Origin: Niebla homalea
Lineage: Eukaryota > Ascomycota > Lecanoromycetes > Lecanorales > Ramalinaceae
Reading direction: 5' to 3'
DNA: 64,000 nucleotides
Assembly: GCA_019925105.1 (NCBI GenBank)
Contig: JAHGAU010000037.1
Coordinates: 186,001 to 250,000, forward strand
Positions 11,655 through 27,219 of the stretch are shown here, piece by piece (within the stretch, counting starts at the first letter, position 1; each line of letters begins with the position of its first letter). The position numbers and the translations under genes were made by a program. The notes beneath the pieces were generated by a model that saw only the letters and a list, made by a program, of their open reading frames with translations, searched no databases and was not told where the DNA came from.

Positions 11655-14600
11655 ATAAATAAGTATAACGTTAAAATTAAAAACCAGAACGCATCCGTGA
11701 AATGGCGACGAACAAAGGGACCCCAAAGGTCCAAAACGATGCGTATACGTATAGCTCTTATAATAGTAAAGAAAGTGTATTAAGTGCGATAAGTGGAAAT
11801 GGCGTAATAATTAAGGATAAGGTGGTAAACGGGTAAGTAGTCTATATTAACAGAAACAGCGATAACGCGTACGGGCAATATAATAATAATAAGCCGGATA
11901 ATATTTAAAATAAATAAGGGAATTAAGGTTAATAAAATGTACGTATTAAAGTATATAAAACGCGTAATAATAGTACGGAAATAAAAGGTAAATAAGGGGG
12001 TAAGAAGGCCGGTATAGTATTAACGGCGAAGGGTACGGGCGGGGGGAAAAGGTAGGAAAACCGCAGTAAAAGTACTATTAAGGGTATATAAAGGGGAAAT
12101 AAAATTAATAAAGAGGATAAGACTTTAAGGGATTAAAGGCAAAAAGCGGAAACGGTACGTCGCCCGATAAATAAAAATAAAAAGGTAATAAAGGAGGCGG
12201 TAAAGGCCTTAAAAGGACTCTTTACGGTAAAATAAAAGGATATTACGTTAAAGACTTAGTTAATATTATGGATTAAGTTAAAAGGCATAAGGGACTTTTA
12301 TATAAAAGTAAAAATAAAACTAAAAGAAGCAGAGTAACTATAGGGCTTTTAAAAGGCGGTAATAAAAATATTAATAAAGGATAAAAACGGCGGCTTAAAG
12401 TTAAATATATAAAACGAAAATATAAAAATAATAACCCCTTAAATAAAAGAAAGTTAAACGATAAGGGTAATAAAAAGGGTACTTAAAATAAAGAATAAAA
12501 GAATAACGGAGGAAAAAACGGCCGTATTAAAGAAGGCAAGGATAATAACAGTCTATTTATTTAATAATAAGGAAAAGAACGCGGTTATAAAAATAAACCC
12601 GTTATAATTAATAAAGGCTTTTAAAATAACGATAGAACCGTTAATAAAATAAATTATTATAATATATAAACTATAAAGTAAAAATATCCTTTTAAATATA
12701 ACGTTTTTAAAGGCGAAAGAAAGCTTAAAAAAGTTTAAAACTTAAATTAATAAAGGAAAATATAAATCGATTAAGGTTTTAAGGTAATTATTTACCGTTA
12801 TAATAAATAAGATATACTTATTACGTTTTAAGGAAGTTAAAAAAGAAGTTACGTTAAAAAATATAAAAAAAAATATATATGATTTTTTATTTAAGGCTTA
12901 AGATTATTAATTATAAGCTTCTGTTAATAATAAAAAAACCTAATTCCTTAAAACGCGTAAAGAAATATTTTATTATTATATTAAGTATAACGTTATAAAA
13001 AATATATAATAACGTTTTAAATAAAAGGATTATTAAAGGGGGATTTCTTAAAATAACTTAATTATAAAATAAAATAATTAATATTTATTAATATTTTAAG
13101 TATTAAAATTATAAATATATTATTATAAAGTATTTTAATATTATAAAATATACGGTTTACGTTAAGGGTTATAATACTTATAAATATATAGAATTAATAA
13201 TTAAAAGGCTTATAAAGGGTACGCTTAAATACGTTACGTATAATAAGGAAAGATATTTAATATAAAATTCTAAATATATAATAAAATTAAAGAAATTAAA
13301 CGTAAAAAGATTTAAATAGCCATAAAAATCCAACGATATAATATATATAAGATTAATATAATAAATTAATTAAAGGCAGCCTTAAGATATAAGCTTAATT
13401 AATTAAATAATAAAGGGTAAATAATAATAATAAATAAAATAAAAAAGAGAAAGTTTTTTATAATCTTAACTTTAAAGGCTGGCTGTCTTACGTTTTTAAT
13501 AATAACCGGGAAAATATTAAATTAAAAGACGCTTAACTTTAATAAGAAGTCTATAACTTAAACGGATATAAAAAAAGGAACCTTTATAAAGGTTAATACG
13601 TAATATATTAATGCTTTTAAGAATAATATAATATAACGTTTATAATAAAAGAATTAAAGTAATAATATCAATATTTAAGTTTAAAGAAGTTAAAAACGTA
13701 AATATTATAATAATATAAGAATTATTATATAGTTTATATATATATTCGTTTATTAATTTAAAAGAAAGGTTTTACTTAATTTTTAAGGGGGATAAAATAA
13801 CCAGAATATATTTCTTTATAAATAAACGGCTTAATATAAATAATTAGGATATTATTTATTATAATAGAAACCTTTATATATTCCGTATTATAAAGGAAAA
13901 GGACTTAAAGGGCAACCTTAATATTTATAATATATATAACCCGCCGTTAATTAATAAGGAAAGACTTTTTATAATATTATTATTTAACGAAGTTTTAATT
14001 ACTTTAACTAAGTATATATTATTTAAAGACTTTAACTTATATTATTATATATAAAATAAAGAAAAGCATATAATAAATTATATTAAATTAAATAACCTAT
14101 TAATAATTATTACTTAAATTAATTTCTTATTATTAATATTATAAAGAATTATTATATAAAAAAGTTATAAGTTTAAAATAATAATTAATTTAATTTTTAA
14201 TACGGAAAAGGTTATTAATACGGTTATAATATATAAGTTATAAAAGGACTTAAAATATAGCTCGGACTATATACCGATATAAATAACCTTAAACTGGACC
14301 GTTAATATAACCTTATTACCACCGGTAAAAAGGGCGTGGAAAACGGTTAAGGAAATAAAGGTTTATATAAAAGCGGAGGAGACGGTAATATAATTTACGG
14401 ACCTCCTTTAATTAAATAATAAACCACCGGATCGATTTCTTCGTATAGCGAGTAATAAAAGTATTAAATAAAATAATCGATAAAACTATCCCGATAATAA
14501 AACCCTCTTAAAGAGTTAAAATTTATTAAAATAAAAAGCATTACGACCGTAAAAATAAAAAGGTTAATTAAATAAACTTTTAAGTATAAAAATTAAAAAA

Positions 14601-17475
14601 TACTTAATTAATTAAAAGTTACTTAAAAGGAAAAGGAAAGGATTATTAAAAAAATTAAATAAATATACTTTTAGTTTATAATATATAACTTAATAGTTTT
14701 ACCTCGTAATATCTAAAAATTAATAAAATATAATAAAGAATAAAATAAAAAATTAAAGTTTATCTTTAAATTCCCGTTTTTTAAGAGATTAAATAATATA
14801 TTAATTAATATTTTTAACGGTAAGATTAAAACCCTTAAAGGAGTATTTTTCCTTTTTCCGTTACAAGTTAACTTAAATAATATTAATAACGTTACGTACT
14901 TTAACCCCGTATTAATAAATAAGGTAATAATATAAAATATAATAATTAAAGCGATTAATAAATTAAAAAAGGATAAAGCCTTAAATTTAAATAAGATTCT
15001 TAATAGATTCTTAATAATAATAACCTTACCGTTTAAGAAAGTTTTTACTTACCTCTTTTAAGTATATTTCGACGTTAATTATTATTTACGTAAGTTTAAA
15101 AAAATAAAGACGATTATCCTTAAGAAGCTTATTAAGCCGGATTATTTTAAGGTAAAGTTTTATAAATTTATTATACTTTTATATACCCTAAAAAAGGCTT
15201 TAAAAACGGTAATAACGAAGATCCTTAACGATTATATAGAAAACTACGGACTTCTCCTTAATTAAAAAATAAAAATAAAGAGAAATCAATTAATAAAAAT
15301 AGCCCTTAAAAGATTAATTAATAACGTATATATAATATAAGGTTATGGGAAGAAATATATTATAAATCTTTTTTTCTTTTAATATTATAGGTATTTTTAA
15401 TAAGGTAAATTATTAAAAATTATTATATAACTTAAAAAAGAAAAGGATATTATTCTTCTTAATTAAATAAATAAAGAGTTTCTTAAACGATTAAATTATA
15501 TTAATTAATTTAAAATAAAAAATAAGCTTAATAAATCCCGTTATAATGGGGATTCCTTAAAGATCGCTTATTTCTTTTATATTTTTTTTATTCTTTAACG
15601 GTTTATTAATTAAAAAGCTTATTAAGTTAAGATAAAAGGTTTAAGTTAAAGGCTTTATTAATAACGTTTATCTTTTAACTTATAATATTTTTATATATAT
15701 AAATTATTTAGAATTAAAATAAACGTATAAAGTCTATTTTCAGTAAATAAAAACTTATAAAGCTTAATTTACATTATATAAGCATAAGCTTATCTATATA
15801 ATTAAGAGTCCAAGGCTATACGATATAATAATTATAATAAACTTAAATAAAGTTATAATAAAGCCGGATACCAGTATTAAAGTCCTTAATTTTCAAATAA
15901 ATAAAAAGCTCGACTAAAAAGACTATATAAGAAAAATCTAGAAGAAAATAATTTTATAGGAAAGAGGCCTTATTTATCTTATTATATTAATATAAAAAGT
16001 TACGTTATAAAAAGCCCGGACTATTTATTAAACTATTATAAAATTAATTATAATATATATTATAATTATTTAATATATATTTAAAAGTACTCCGGGATAT
16101 AAAAAAGAACTTATTTAAATATTATAAAAAGTCCAGAACCAGTATTTAAGAGTAATTAACGGTATTTATAAAATAACCTTTATCCCGGTATTAAAGTTTA
16201 AGGTTTTTATACCGTTAATTAAAATTTCGGTAAATTAAATAATCGCTTAAATAAAGTTAAAGAAATATATATATTTAATTACGATAATAGAAAATGGGCG
16301 GATCCGTTAGAATCTTAATAGGTTTTAGGTTAAAAAGAATAAATTAAAAATATTTATCCTTCCTCTTATTAAGATAAAGTAAGAATAAGTTAAGAAGGCG
16401 GTTAATTTTACCGGTATCCCGGAGGCTAATTTAAGCGTATATAAATTCCCATTAAACGTAAAAGAAATTAAGATTAAAAGGATTTAAAGAGTAAAGGTTA
16501 TAGTAATTATTTTATAAGTTATAATAAAGTAAATTAAGCATTAACGGAAATATAAGGACTTTATACCTTAAGGTTATTATTACTAAATTCTTAACGATAA
16601 AAAGATTATTAATAAGTATCTTTATTATTATAATATTATAAAAAAGGGTAATAATATATTAATAATTTAATTCCGGACGGGTAAAAACGTTTTAACTTAC
16701 TTCTTATTTACCATATATACCGGAGGTTGGATAAATATTAAGTATAAGTATAAATAAAGGAAGTAAGATATTATATATATCCTTATTTTATATCCTTTAT
16801 TTACTGAAGTTAAATTAAGATTTATGGTAAAGGCTAATACTTATAATTACCGTTAAATACTATTTATAAAGCGAAATATACGGGCGGCCGTTAAGTTTAT
16901 AATATTTATTGGGTTATTAACGTAATTTAGCTTTATTATAGAGATAAATAAGGTTACCGAAAATCTAATTAATAAGCCTTATTACCGGTTTAAATCCTTA
17001 AAATAGCATAAAAGCTATACTTAATAAGGAACTTAAAAATATAACGTTAACGCGGCGTAAAAAAGGGATATAATAATATCGGCGGCGATAATAACGGAAA
17101 GGTAAAAGGTATATATATTGGTAAGGGCATTTAAGGGTATAACTTAATATTAATATTAAGTAAATCGGTAAAATGCGGAAGAACAATAGGTCCGGGGGTA
17201 ACCTTTATAATAATACGGTCGTAATATTATGGATTTCCTTAATAAAGCTAAAACGTAAGAGTTATACGAATTAATCGCCACCCCCTAAATAACCGTTAAT
17301 ACTCTCAACCTTAAGGGGCAATAGGTAGAGGTCCTATGGATACCTTTTTTTCGCTTTAACGTTATAAGTATCAGGTTTTTGCGGTTACCAGGAAGGCCAA
17401 AAAACCGCGTATTAAGGAACGCCGGAATTAACTTAGCTAGATCCGTAGTATAAATAAATCAATCAATCAATCAAT
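11655..17475 (+). mobile_element. Tad1-like LINE, copy 2, near full length, nested in gypsy-1
   Basis: A non-LTR retrotransposon flanked by the 11-bp duplication ATTAAATAAGT (11,644-11,654 and 17,476-17,486). ORF1 starts at 11,702 (ATGGCGACGAAC). ORF2 follows: an endonuclease with the KDFNLYY block (a GDFNLHH equivalent) near 14,030; a reverse transcriptase at about 14,955-15,680 with blocks equivalent to KAxGPDGIPNRFL (near 14,965) and GFVDD (read GFINN near 15,653, RIP-altered); then a conserved C-terminal block near 16,660-16,960. The 3' end is GGAACGCCGGAATTAACT and a run of ATCA units. Stops throughout ORF2 fit Gln/Trp loss by RIP. Confidence 0.93.
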
Positions 17476-17486
17476 ATTAAATAAGT

Positions 17487-20400
17487 TTAAAAGTAAATAT
17501 TAAACGTAATTTATTAACTTAAAGAAATAATTGATACTTTATCTTAAATACTTGCTTATTAAGAGAAAAAAGGTATTTTTTTATTTAGGGTTTATTTCTT
17601 ATAAAATTTTTAACTTACCGGACGAAGAAATTAATAAAATAAAGTCTTAAAAGGTTAAGGATAAACTTTTAAATTTAATAATTAATCCAGAAAACCATTA
17701 ACTTTTTTATTATAAGCGGTTTAGGGATATTAAATAATATTTTAATAAAGAAATTCGGAATTTTATAATACTTTAAAGATTATAAAAAAGGACTTATTAT
17801 TATTATTAAATAAGTTTTATATTTATATATTCTTTATAAAGCTTTTATTAAAAGTTAAAATTAAAATTCATATAATTAATAAGGTATTAAAAACCTAAGA
17901 TAATATCGTAACGGCAACGATTATATAGGAGAATAATTTAAAGTATATTATTAATAATAATTAAAAAGTTAATCGGGGTAAATCCCTTAAAAATAGGGTA
18001 TTTAAATTTAATTTTAACGGCTTAAAGCTAGTATATACTTTTATTAAACATAATTCTTATAATTAAAAGCGTAAAACTATATTTAAAAATTTTAACGCCG
18101 CCCTTAAAATAAATAAGAACATTAAGTATTATATATATTATAAAAAGGGTTTTTATATATTTAATTACCTTATTATCTTATAAAATAAGGTTTTAATAAT
18201 AAACGTAAAATCTTATAAAAAGGATAATACGTTAAAAAACGATAAAGCTTTAAAAATACCTTAAAATTGAAATTAAAAAAAATCATTAAAGGTATACCCG
18301 GTTTTTATTATTAAGGGCTAAACAAATTTCTAGGATAATCTTTAATTATTAAGTATATTAATTAATATTAGAACTTAAATAAATTTACTTTTATAAGTAT
18401 ATACGGTTTAATAAGACTTATAGTTAACTCTTACCGTCTTATTATAAACGGCTTTTCTCGATAATAAGTAGATTTTTTATTATAACGTTTATTAAATATA
18501 ATATTATTCAATTAATAATTAAGGGTAAAAGAAATAATATAAAATGTTCTTTTACGCTATCAAGTAAGAAGATTTAAATATAATCCTTAATTTATTAGTC
18601 TTATACACTTTATAAATAACGTTTTAAAATTAATTCTTATAAATTATAAATTAAAAATTTTAATAACTTTAATTAAAGTTTAACGGAGATTAATAAAGTC
18701 TTTATAATAATTTATATAAACGTAATAACGGAACGCTTAAAAATAGCGTAAATTTTTTAAGGTAATTTAACGTATACAAATACTATAAAAATCTTTATTA
18801 ACCGGAACGTCCCGGAAGAATTAAGTAAATATATAAATATTTGTTTTAATAATATAATTAATACTTTATTTAAATTAAATTAAAGGGATTACGTTATTAA
18901 TTTAAATAATAAAAAATTATTATATAATCCCTTATATAACTTATTTCGGGTAAAGTTAACGGAGCTCCGGTAATATCTTAAGGATACTATAGCCCAAGGT
19001 TAAATTTATTATTTAACGTTGCCCGTAAATGCCCCGATCCTTTTTATACTTAAAAAAAATAATAGCCTAGGGTTAATTTTATATTAATTACCGTAAGTTA
19101 AATATAATTATAATTAAAAATTAGTATTTATTATTTTTAATTATTAAAATCCTTAACCGGTTAAATAACTTTAAACGGTTTATTAAGTTAAACCTTAAGG
19201 ATATTTTTTACCGGTTACGGATTAAGTCTAATAATAAGTAAAAGACGGCGTCCTATATACGTTATAATTATTTTAAATATTTTATTATACCATTTAAGTT
19301 AATTAACGCTTTAACGACCTTTTAAACTTATATTAACCGTATTTTTATTAATTTTATTAATATAACTTATATAGTTTACTTAAACGATATTTTAATATTT
19401 AATAAGAATCCTGCGGATTATTAACGTTATATTTAATAGGTTTTTAAGTGACTTTATTAATTTTAATTTTACGTTAATCTTAAAAAGTCTTAATTTAATA
19501 CTACTTAAATAAAGTTTTTAAGGTTTATCGTTTCTATTAAAAAGATTTAGATAAATTAAAAGTAGATTTAAATAATTAAGGATTGACTTACTTTAAAAAC
19601 CTACCGGGAAATATAAGTCTTTTTAAACTTTATAAATTTATATCATTATTTTATTTATAAATATTTAAGGATAATTAAGTTTTTATTTAATTTATTTAAA
19701 GGTAATAAGGAAAGAAAAAAACTTAACTTATTAAAATAAAATAATACAGTAAATATAACGTCCCGTTAACTCCGCGAAATATTTATTAATACGTTATTAC
19801 TCCGTTATTTTAACTTAAAACGGGGGGTATAAGTAAAGACCAATATATCCAATTTTATTATTATAAATATTTTACTTTAATAATTTAAGGAGGGTTATTA
19901 ACGTTTAATTATATATCAGTCTAAAAAAATCATTTTTATTAAAGAAAATTATAAAACGTATAATTAAAGGCTTCTTATTATCGTTACGGCGTTTAACTAA
20001 TAATAATATTATTTAAAAGGGAGCTTGAAAGCTATTTAAATATAAACGGATTATAATAATTTTAAAAGGTTTATAAAATAATTAACGTTAAGCCCGCATT
20101 AAGCTAAATAAGCCTTAAAACTTATTAATTATAACTTTAAAATATTTTATTATTAAGGTAAAATAAACCTTATTAATTTTTTATTAAAACGTTTAAATTA
20201 TAAAGGAATCTTATTTTTTAATATTATTTTATTATTTTTTTTATAGAATAAGTTCGTACTTTAATTTAATAAGTCGGCGGAACGCCGATAAATAGTGGCT
20301 ATTAATTATTAATTATTGCTTATTTTAAGAAATATTTAAACTATTATTTTATAAAAAAAATTTTAATAATTATTTAAAAAGCTTTATAAGGAATTTAAAC

Positions 20401-21402
20401 CGATTAAGTTACTTATTAAGGATTTATCGGTTAACGATACGTTTATATATAAAATTAAGGATAATAACGTAACGCTAATGTATTTTTATCGAGGTTATAA
20501 TAATACTTAAAGACTTAATCTGAATAACTTTATTACTTATAAGGGCCGTATATATATCCCCCGCGATAAAACGGTTAAAGAAAAGTTAATTAATAAGTAT
20601 TATAATAACCTATTAATAAGCCACTTTAAAGCTGAGAAAACGTATAAGCTTTTAGCCCGTAAATATTATTACAACGGTTTAAAAGTTTAAAAAAAGTTTA
20701 AATTAATAACTATATTAAAACGTACGATACTTATTAAAGGATTAAAATACCCCGTTACCGCTTTTACGGCGAGTTTATTTTATTCCTTTAACCGGCTATA
20801 CCTTAAAAAGAACTTAATATAGACTTTATTATTAATTTATCCGTAAATAAAATTTAAGGCAATATTTATAATTTAATTTTAATAAGTATAAATAAGTATA
20901 TAAAGCTATATAGATACCTCCCCGTTATAAAATAAATCGATATTATTACGTTAACGGACCTTTTCTTTAAAGAAATCGTATTACGGTATAATACGCCGGT
21001 TAAAATTATAATTAATTAAAAATCTTTATTTATTAATAAAGTCTAGGGATGGGTATATTATTACGTAAAGATAAAGTATAAGTTAAATACTGCTTTTTAC
21101 TTATAAACGGATAATCAAATAAAGCGTCAAAATTAAAATCTTAAATAATATTTAAAAACCTTCGCTAACTTTAAGTAAATAAATTATATAAAATTACTCC
21201 CTTTAATTAAATTCATTTATATAAACTTAAAATACTTAACTTTAGGTTATAACCTTTTTATAACGATATATAATTATAATTTAAATATTTATTTTAAACT
21301 TAAGGATAAATTTATAAAAAAGAAATATTTATAATAAAAAATAAAGTTAAAATATTATATAAAATACGATTAATATTAACAGATTAATAACGCCGTGTTA
21401 TT
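17487..21402 (+). pseudogene. gypsy-1 gag-pol, main part, RIP-mutated
   Basis: Continues gag after LINE 2. A possible zinc knuckle with Tyr in place of Cys lies near 18,127-18,165. Reverse transcriptase is clear at about 18,990-19,500: blocks equivalent to PAPxLFVxKK, DYRxLNxITIKNxYPL and LDLKDxYYRxRI, and the catalytic YLNDIL near 19,374 (Asp-to-Asn by G-to-A). RNase H is at about 19,830-20,000 (positions equivalent to ETDASDF and ending near ENYxTYDKELLAIV). The integrase zinc-finger region is at 20,560-20,690 (HFKAEKTYKLLARKYYYNGL readable), and the core at 20,870-21,310 shows WGWVYYYVKIKYKLNTAFYL. The integrase C-terminus is cut by LINE copy 3. Confidence 0.92.
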
Positions 21403-21412
21403 AAATTAATTT

Positions 21413-24400
21413 GATCAATTGATTGATTGATTTCTATTACGGGTTTAGCTAAGCTAATTCCGGCGTTCCTTAATACGTAGCCTTTTAACCTTATTAATAA
21501 CCATAAAAACCTGATACTTATAATGTCAGGGTAAAAACCGGCGTCTACCAAGCTTTTACCCTTTATCCCTTAAGGTAAAGGATATTAACGGTTATTTAAA
21601 GAGTAATAATCTATTTATATACTTTTTATATTTTAACTCCCTTAAGAAAATCTATAATATTATAACCGTATCCTTGTAAAAGTTATTCTTAAATTCATTA
21701 CTCTTCCGTTCCTTTATATATTTATATTACTTTAACTTTATATAATACCTTTAAATGTTTTTATTAATATTTATATATTTAATATATATACCTTTTATAT
21801 TATTATCGCCGTTAACTTTTTTAAAAACTTTTAATAAACGTTTATTATTATATTTTTACGGCTATAGAAAATACTTTCCGGTTTATATAATTAACGTAAT
21901 CGGTTTTCACTTCTTTTTTTCTTCTTTAATTAATAACGGGCTTTTTCCGTAAGGTTTTTAATAACCTTATTTATTTCTATAGTAAAACTAAATTATAATA
22001 ATAATCCGATAAATATTATAAACTTAATAATTACCCGGTTATTTTACTTTATAAATAATATTTAACGGTAATTATAAGTATTAACTTTTATAATAAGCCT
22101 TAATTTAATTTCTATAAATAAAAAATAAGAAATAAGGATAAATATGGCGTCCTGTTTTTTATCTATATTTATATTTAACGTTTATCCGACCTCTAATATA
22201 TATAATAAATAGGAAGTAAGTTAAACCGTTTTTATCCGTCCGGAATTAAATCGTTAATACGTTATTATCTTTCCTTATAATATTATAATAACGGAAATAC
22301 TTATTAATAATTTTTTTATTATTAAAAGTTAAATAATAATAACTTTGAGGTATAAAGTCCTTATATTTCCGTTAGCGTTTAATCTATTTTATCGTAGCTT
22401 ATAAAGTAATTAATATAATTTTTATTCTTTAAATCCCTTTAATCTCGGTCTTTTTACGTTTAATAAGAATTTATATACGCTTAAATTAACCTCTAGGATA
22501 CCGGTAAAATTAATCTTTTTTTTTAGCTTTTTATTTTATCTTAATAGGAAAAAGGATAAAGGTTTTTAGTTTATTCTTTTAGACTTAAAACTTATTAAGA
22601 TTTTAACGGATCCGTTTATTTCCTATTATTATAATTAAATATATATATCTTTTTAATTTCATTTAAATAATTATTTAATTTAATAAAACCTTAATTAACT
22701 ATATAAAGACCTTAAACTTTAATACCGGGATAAAGGTTATTTTATAAGTATTATTAATTATTCTTAGATACCGATTTTAAACTTTCTATAATATTTAAAT
22801 AGGCTTTTTCCTATGCCCTGAGTACCCTTAAATATATATTAAATAATTATAATATATATTATAACTAGCTTTATTATAGCCTAGTAAATAATCCGGGTCT
22901 TTTATAATATAGTTCCCTATATTAATACGGCGAGATAAATAAGGTTTTTTTCCTATAAAGTTATCTTCTTTTAAACCTTTCTTATATATTTTTTTTAATC
23001 AAACTTCTTATTTACTTAAAGGTTAAAGACTTTAACATTAATATTTGGCTTTACCGTAACTATACTTAAATCCACTATAATTATTCTATTATATAACTTT
23101 AGGCTCTTAATTATATAAATAAGCTTATACTTATATAACGTAAATTAAATCCCGTAAGTTCTTACTTACCAAAGATAGACTTTATAAGATTATTTTAGTT
23201 TTAAATAATTTATATATATAAAAATATTATAAGTTAAAAAGTAAACGTTATTAATAAAGTTTCCAACTTAAACGTTTTATTTTAACTTAATAAGCTTTTT
23301 AATTAATAAACCGTTAAAAAATAAAAATAATATAAAAAAATAAATAATTTTTAAGGAATTTTTATTATAGTGGGCTTTATTAAGCTTATCTTTTATTTTA
23401 AGATAATTAATATAATTTAATTGCTTAAGAAATTCTTTACTTATTTAATTAAAAAGGGTAATAACCTTTTTTTCTTTAAGTTATATAATAATTTTTAATA
23501 ATTTATTTTATTAAAAATATTTATAATATTAAGAGAAAAAAACCTTATAATATACGTTTTCGCGTAACCTTATACCGTATATATACCGTTAATTAGTCCT
23601 TTAAGGATTATTTTTATTAACTGACCTTTTTTTATTTTTATTTATTAATCGGGATGAAATCCGTAATTTTTTATATAGTTCTTAAGGATCTTTATTATTA
23701 CCGTTTTTAAGGTTTTCTTTAATATATTAAAAAGTATAATAAGTTTATAAGATTTTACTTTAAAATCATCCGGCTTAATAAGCTTCTTAAGGATAATTAT
23801 CTTCGTTTCCTTAAATTTATGTAAATAATAATTAACGTTAAAATAGATTTAAAAAAGGTAAATAAAAACCCTTTTAAATAATAAAATTATTATTAATAGG
23901 AATCTATTAGGAATCTTATTTAATCTTGGGACTTTATCCTTCTTTAATTTATTAATCGCTTTAATCATTATATCTTATATTATTACCTTATTTATTAATA
24001 TAAGGTTAAAGTATATAACGCCGTTAATATCGTCCAAATTAAGTTCTAATAGAAAAGGGAAAATACTCCCTTAAGGGCCTTAATTTTACCGTTAAAGGTA
24101 TTAATTAATATATTATCGGGTTTCTTAAAAAACGGGAATTTAAAAATAAACTTTAGTTTCCTACTTTATTCCTTATTATACTTCGTTAACTTTTAAATAC
24201 TATAAGGTAAAACTATTAAGTTATATATTATAGACCGAAAATATATTTACTTAACCTTCTTAATAAAATTTTTTTTTAAATAACCTTTAATTAATTAAGT
24301 ATCTTCTAATTCCTATACTTAAAAGCTTATTTAATTAATTTTTTCATTTTTACGGTCGCGGTTATATATCCTTTATTTTAGTAAAATTTTAACTTTTTAA

Positions 24401-27209
24401 GAAAATTTCATTAACGGGATTATTTTATCGGTTATTTTATTTAATATTTTTATTACTCGTTTTATAAAAAAATTAATTTAATCTTTATTATTTAATTAAG
24501 GGAGGTCCGTAAACTATATTACCGTTTCCTCCGTTTTTATATAAACCTTTATTTTTTTAACCGTTTTTTACGCTTTCCTTATCGGTAATAATAAGGTTAT
24601 ATTAACGGTTTAATTTAAAGTTAATTATATCGGTATATAATCCGAGTTATATTTTAAGTTCTTTTATAGCCCGTATATAATAATTATATTAATAATACTT
24701 CTTAAGTTAAACGTTAAGTCGATTATAGTCTTAAATCTTTAGTTTTTTTATATTATAATCCCTTTTAACGTTAATAACGTAAAATCGGACCGGATAATAA
24801 TAATTAATAATTCTTTAAACTTAATATAATTAATTATATGCCTTTTTTTATTTTATTTAATATAATAAAAATTAAAGTTTTTTCTTAAAAAGTACTTATT
24901 AAGTATAATTATAATATCCTTAAGTAATAAAATCGTAAAGGGCCCTTTTTTATTAATTAATAATAGATTATATACGTTATAAATATTTAAGTTTCCCTTA
25001 ATATTTCCTTCTTATATTATTCGGAATATATATAGATTCCTTCCGTAATAAGTAATATTCTAGTTATTTATATTTAACTTTTTATTTATAAAGAAATATA
25101 TCCGTATCGTCTTATTTCCTTTAAAGGTTAAGTAAAAATTATTTCCCGGGTTAATTAAAAAGCGTATATATAGGCTATATAATAACTTTTATATTATTAT
25201 AATATTAATATTTTTTATTTTTTTTAAATTTAAATATTAATATTATAGCTTTAACTACTTCCCTATATATTATATTATATTACCTTTAAAAGTATAAACG
25301 TATTATATCTTAGCTTTTATTAAGTTCTCCCCGTTAACTTTTATTTATATAGATTGTTTCTTTTTAAGGCCGAGCGTTATTTACCCAGGTTTTTTTATTA
25401 CGACGATTATCCCGGTCGGACGGCCGGCCTTAAGGATTAATATTATTATAAACTTCCTTTTTTTCGCGTTATTAATTATTACGCTTTATTTTTCCTTATT
25501 TAACGGGCTCCGTTTACGTCTTAAGATTATCCTTAATTACCTTACCGGTTTAAATTTATATAAATTATAACGTTAAACCTTAACCGTTATCTTAATCTCT
25601 TTATATTAAGTCTTTTTAACCTTTATTATATACCGTAAATTCTATATTATATAATTATTATTCCTATATATTACGTATTTTAACGTATTTTTTATTAAGC
25701 TTTTTATTATTAAGCTTACGTTTCTATATATATTATATCTTTTAACGTATATTATATACTTTATATTATTAAAATACCTTATAATAATATATCTATACTT
25801 TTAATATTTAAAGTATTAACAGATATCCGCCGCTCGGTTTTATAATTTTATTAATTTAAGGGATTTACCCTTTATTATCTTTTTATTAAGGATATTATCG
25901 TATATTTTTATTAACGTTATACTTAAGATAACCGTAAAGTACCTTTTTATTTAATTAAAGGTATCTAATTTTTTTATTATAAGGGGAAGACTATAATTAA
26001 TAATTTCTAGCCTAGGATAAAGGACCATATTCTCCCTTTTTATCCGTCTTAAGGTAACTTCTTTTTCTTCTTTTATAAATTTTATTAAATATATCCCGTT
26101 TACCGTAATAATAAACGATTACCTTAATACCTTTACCGTTTTATACCCTTTTTTATTAATTTATCCTTTTGACTTTTTAAGCTTTTCTTTCGCCTTTAAT
26201 AAAGCTATATTAAAGAAAATATCCTTATTTTATAGCTTACGTATTATAATAATTTACTTTATGAATAACTCTTTTATTATTTTAAATATCTTTATTAATT
26301 ATAAGGGTTTCGTTTTTATAACTATATTCCTTTTTTCCTTATTTAATAATTATATAATTACTATCCTTACCTTCTTTAATACCGCCGTTTTCTTTTTAAC
26401 TTTTATTCTTTTTATTACCAATATAAATGTTATTTTTATAGCCCTCGTTATTTTATTTTTTTTTATTTTTTTTTATAAAGCTTTTCCTGTTACTCTTTTA
26501 TTTCATATATAGCCTCTTTAATTCCTTTCGCCTCCTTTTATTAACATTTTTATTACCGTTTTTTAAGCTTTATATAACTTCTTTAAATCCCTTAATCCTG
26601 CCTCTATTTTTATATAAAAGTCTTTTACCCTTTATAGCCCAATTTATAGTATCGGTTAAATTTCCGGTATAATATTCTTTTATTTAATTATAAAGAAGCC
26701 CTTTAACGTTTTTATTATTTTTTCCTTTATTATATTCTTTTTATACGTTTAACGATTATCCTTTTTTATAACTTATCTTTAATTACCCGATACTCCCTTA
26801 TTCTTACCTGGCTTTCTCCCAGTTTATATATACTTAATAAGGCTTTCTCCGCCCCCGCTTACTTTTTATCCGTTATTACGTATTATCCTTATCTCCTTTA
26901 TCCTTTATTTACTTTTTATAATTACGTTATTTTTACGCGTTATATACGTCCTTTTATATATATCTCGTTAATTATAAATTCCTTATTTAATTTAAAAGTT
27001 CTTTATTATATAGTTATTGTACCGTCCGTATAAATTATTACTATTTCCGTTAATAAAGGTTATTTACCCTTTTACCTTTTTTACCTCCATTATTACTCCC
27101 CTTCCGCTTATCGTACTTAAGGTATTTGCCTTATTATTACTTGAGCTATGTACGCGTACATCGTTTTGAACCTCTGGGGTCCCGTTGTTCGTCGCCATAT
27201 AAATTTTTC
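21413..27209 (-). mobile_element. Tad1-like LINE, copy 3, near full length, nested in gypsy-1
   Basis: Minus-strand copy whose 5' end reads ATGGCGACGAACAACGGGAC at about 27,197 and whose 3' end carries the family signature and ATTGATTGATTG tail (reverse complement) at 21,413-21,480. The 10-bp direct repeat AAATTAATTT at 21,403-21,412 and 27,210-27,219 is the probable target duplication. The gypsy-1 integrase reading resumes directly after it, confirming insertion into that element. Only about 11 bases precede ORF1, so the 5' end is short or slightly truncated. The interior is heavily RIP-mutated. Confidence 0.92.
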
Positions 27210-27219
27210 AAATTAATTT

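Noticed and set aside
5845..26512. Short hydrophobic frames near 5.8, 17.0, 21.8 and 26.3 kb
   Set aside because: They lie on the antisense or wrong frame of RIP-mutated LINEs, and their Phe/Leu/Ile/Tyr richness comes from AT content.
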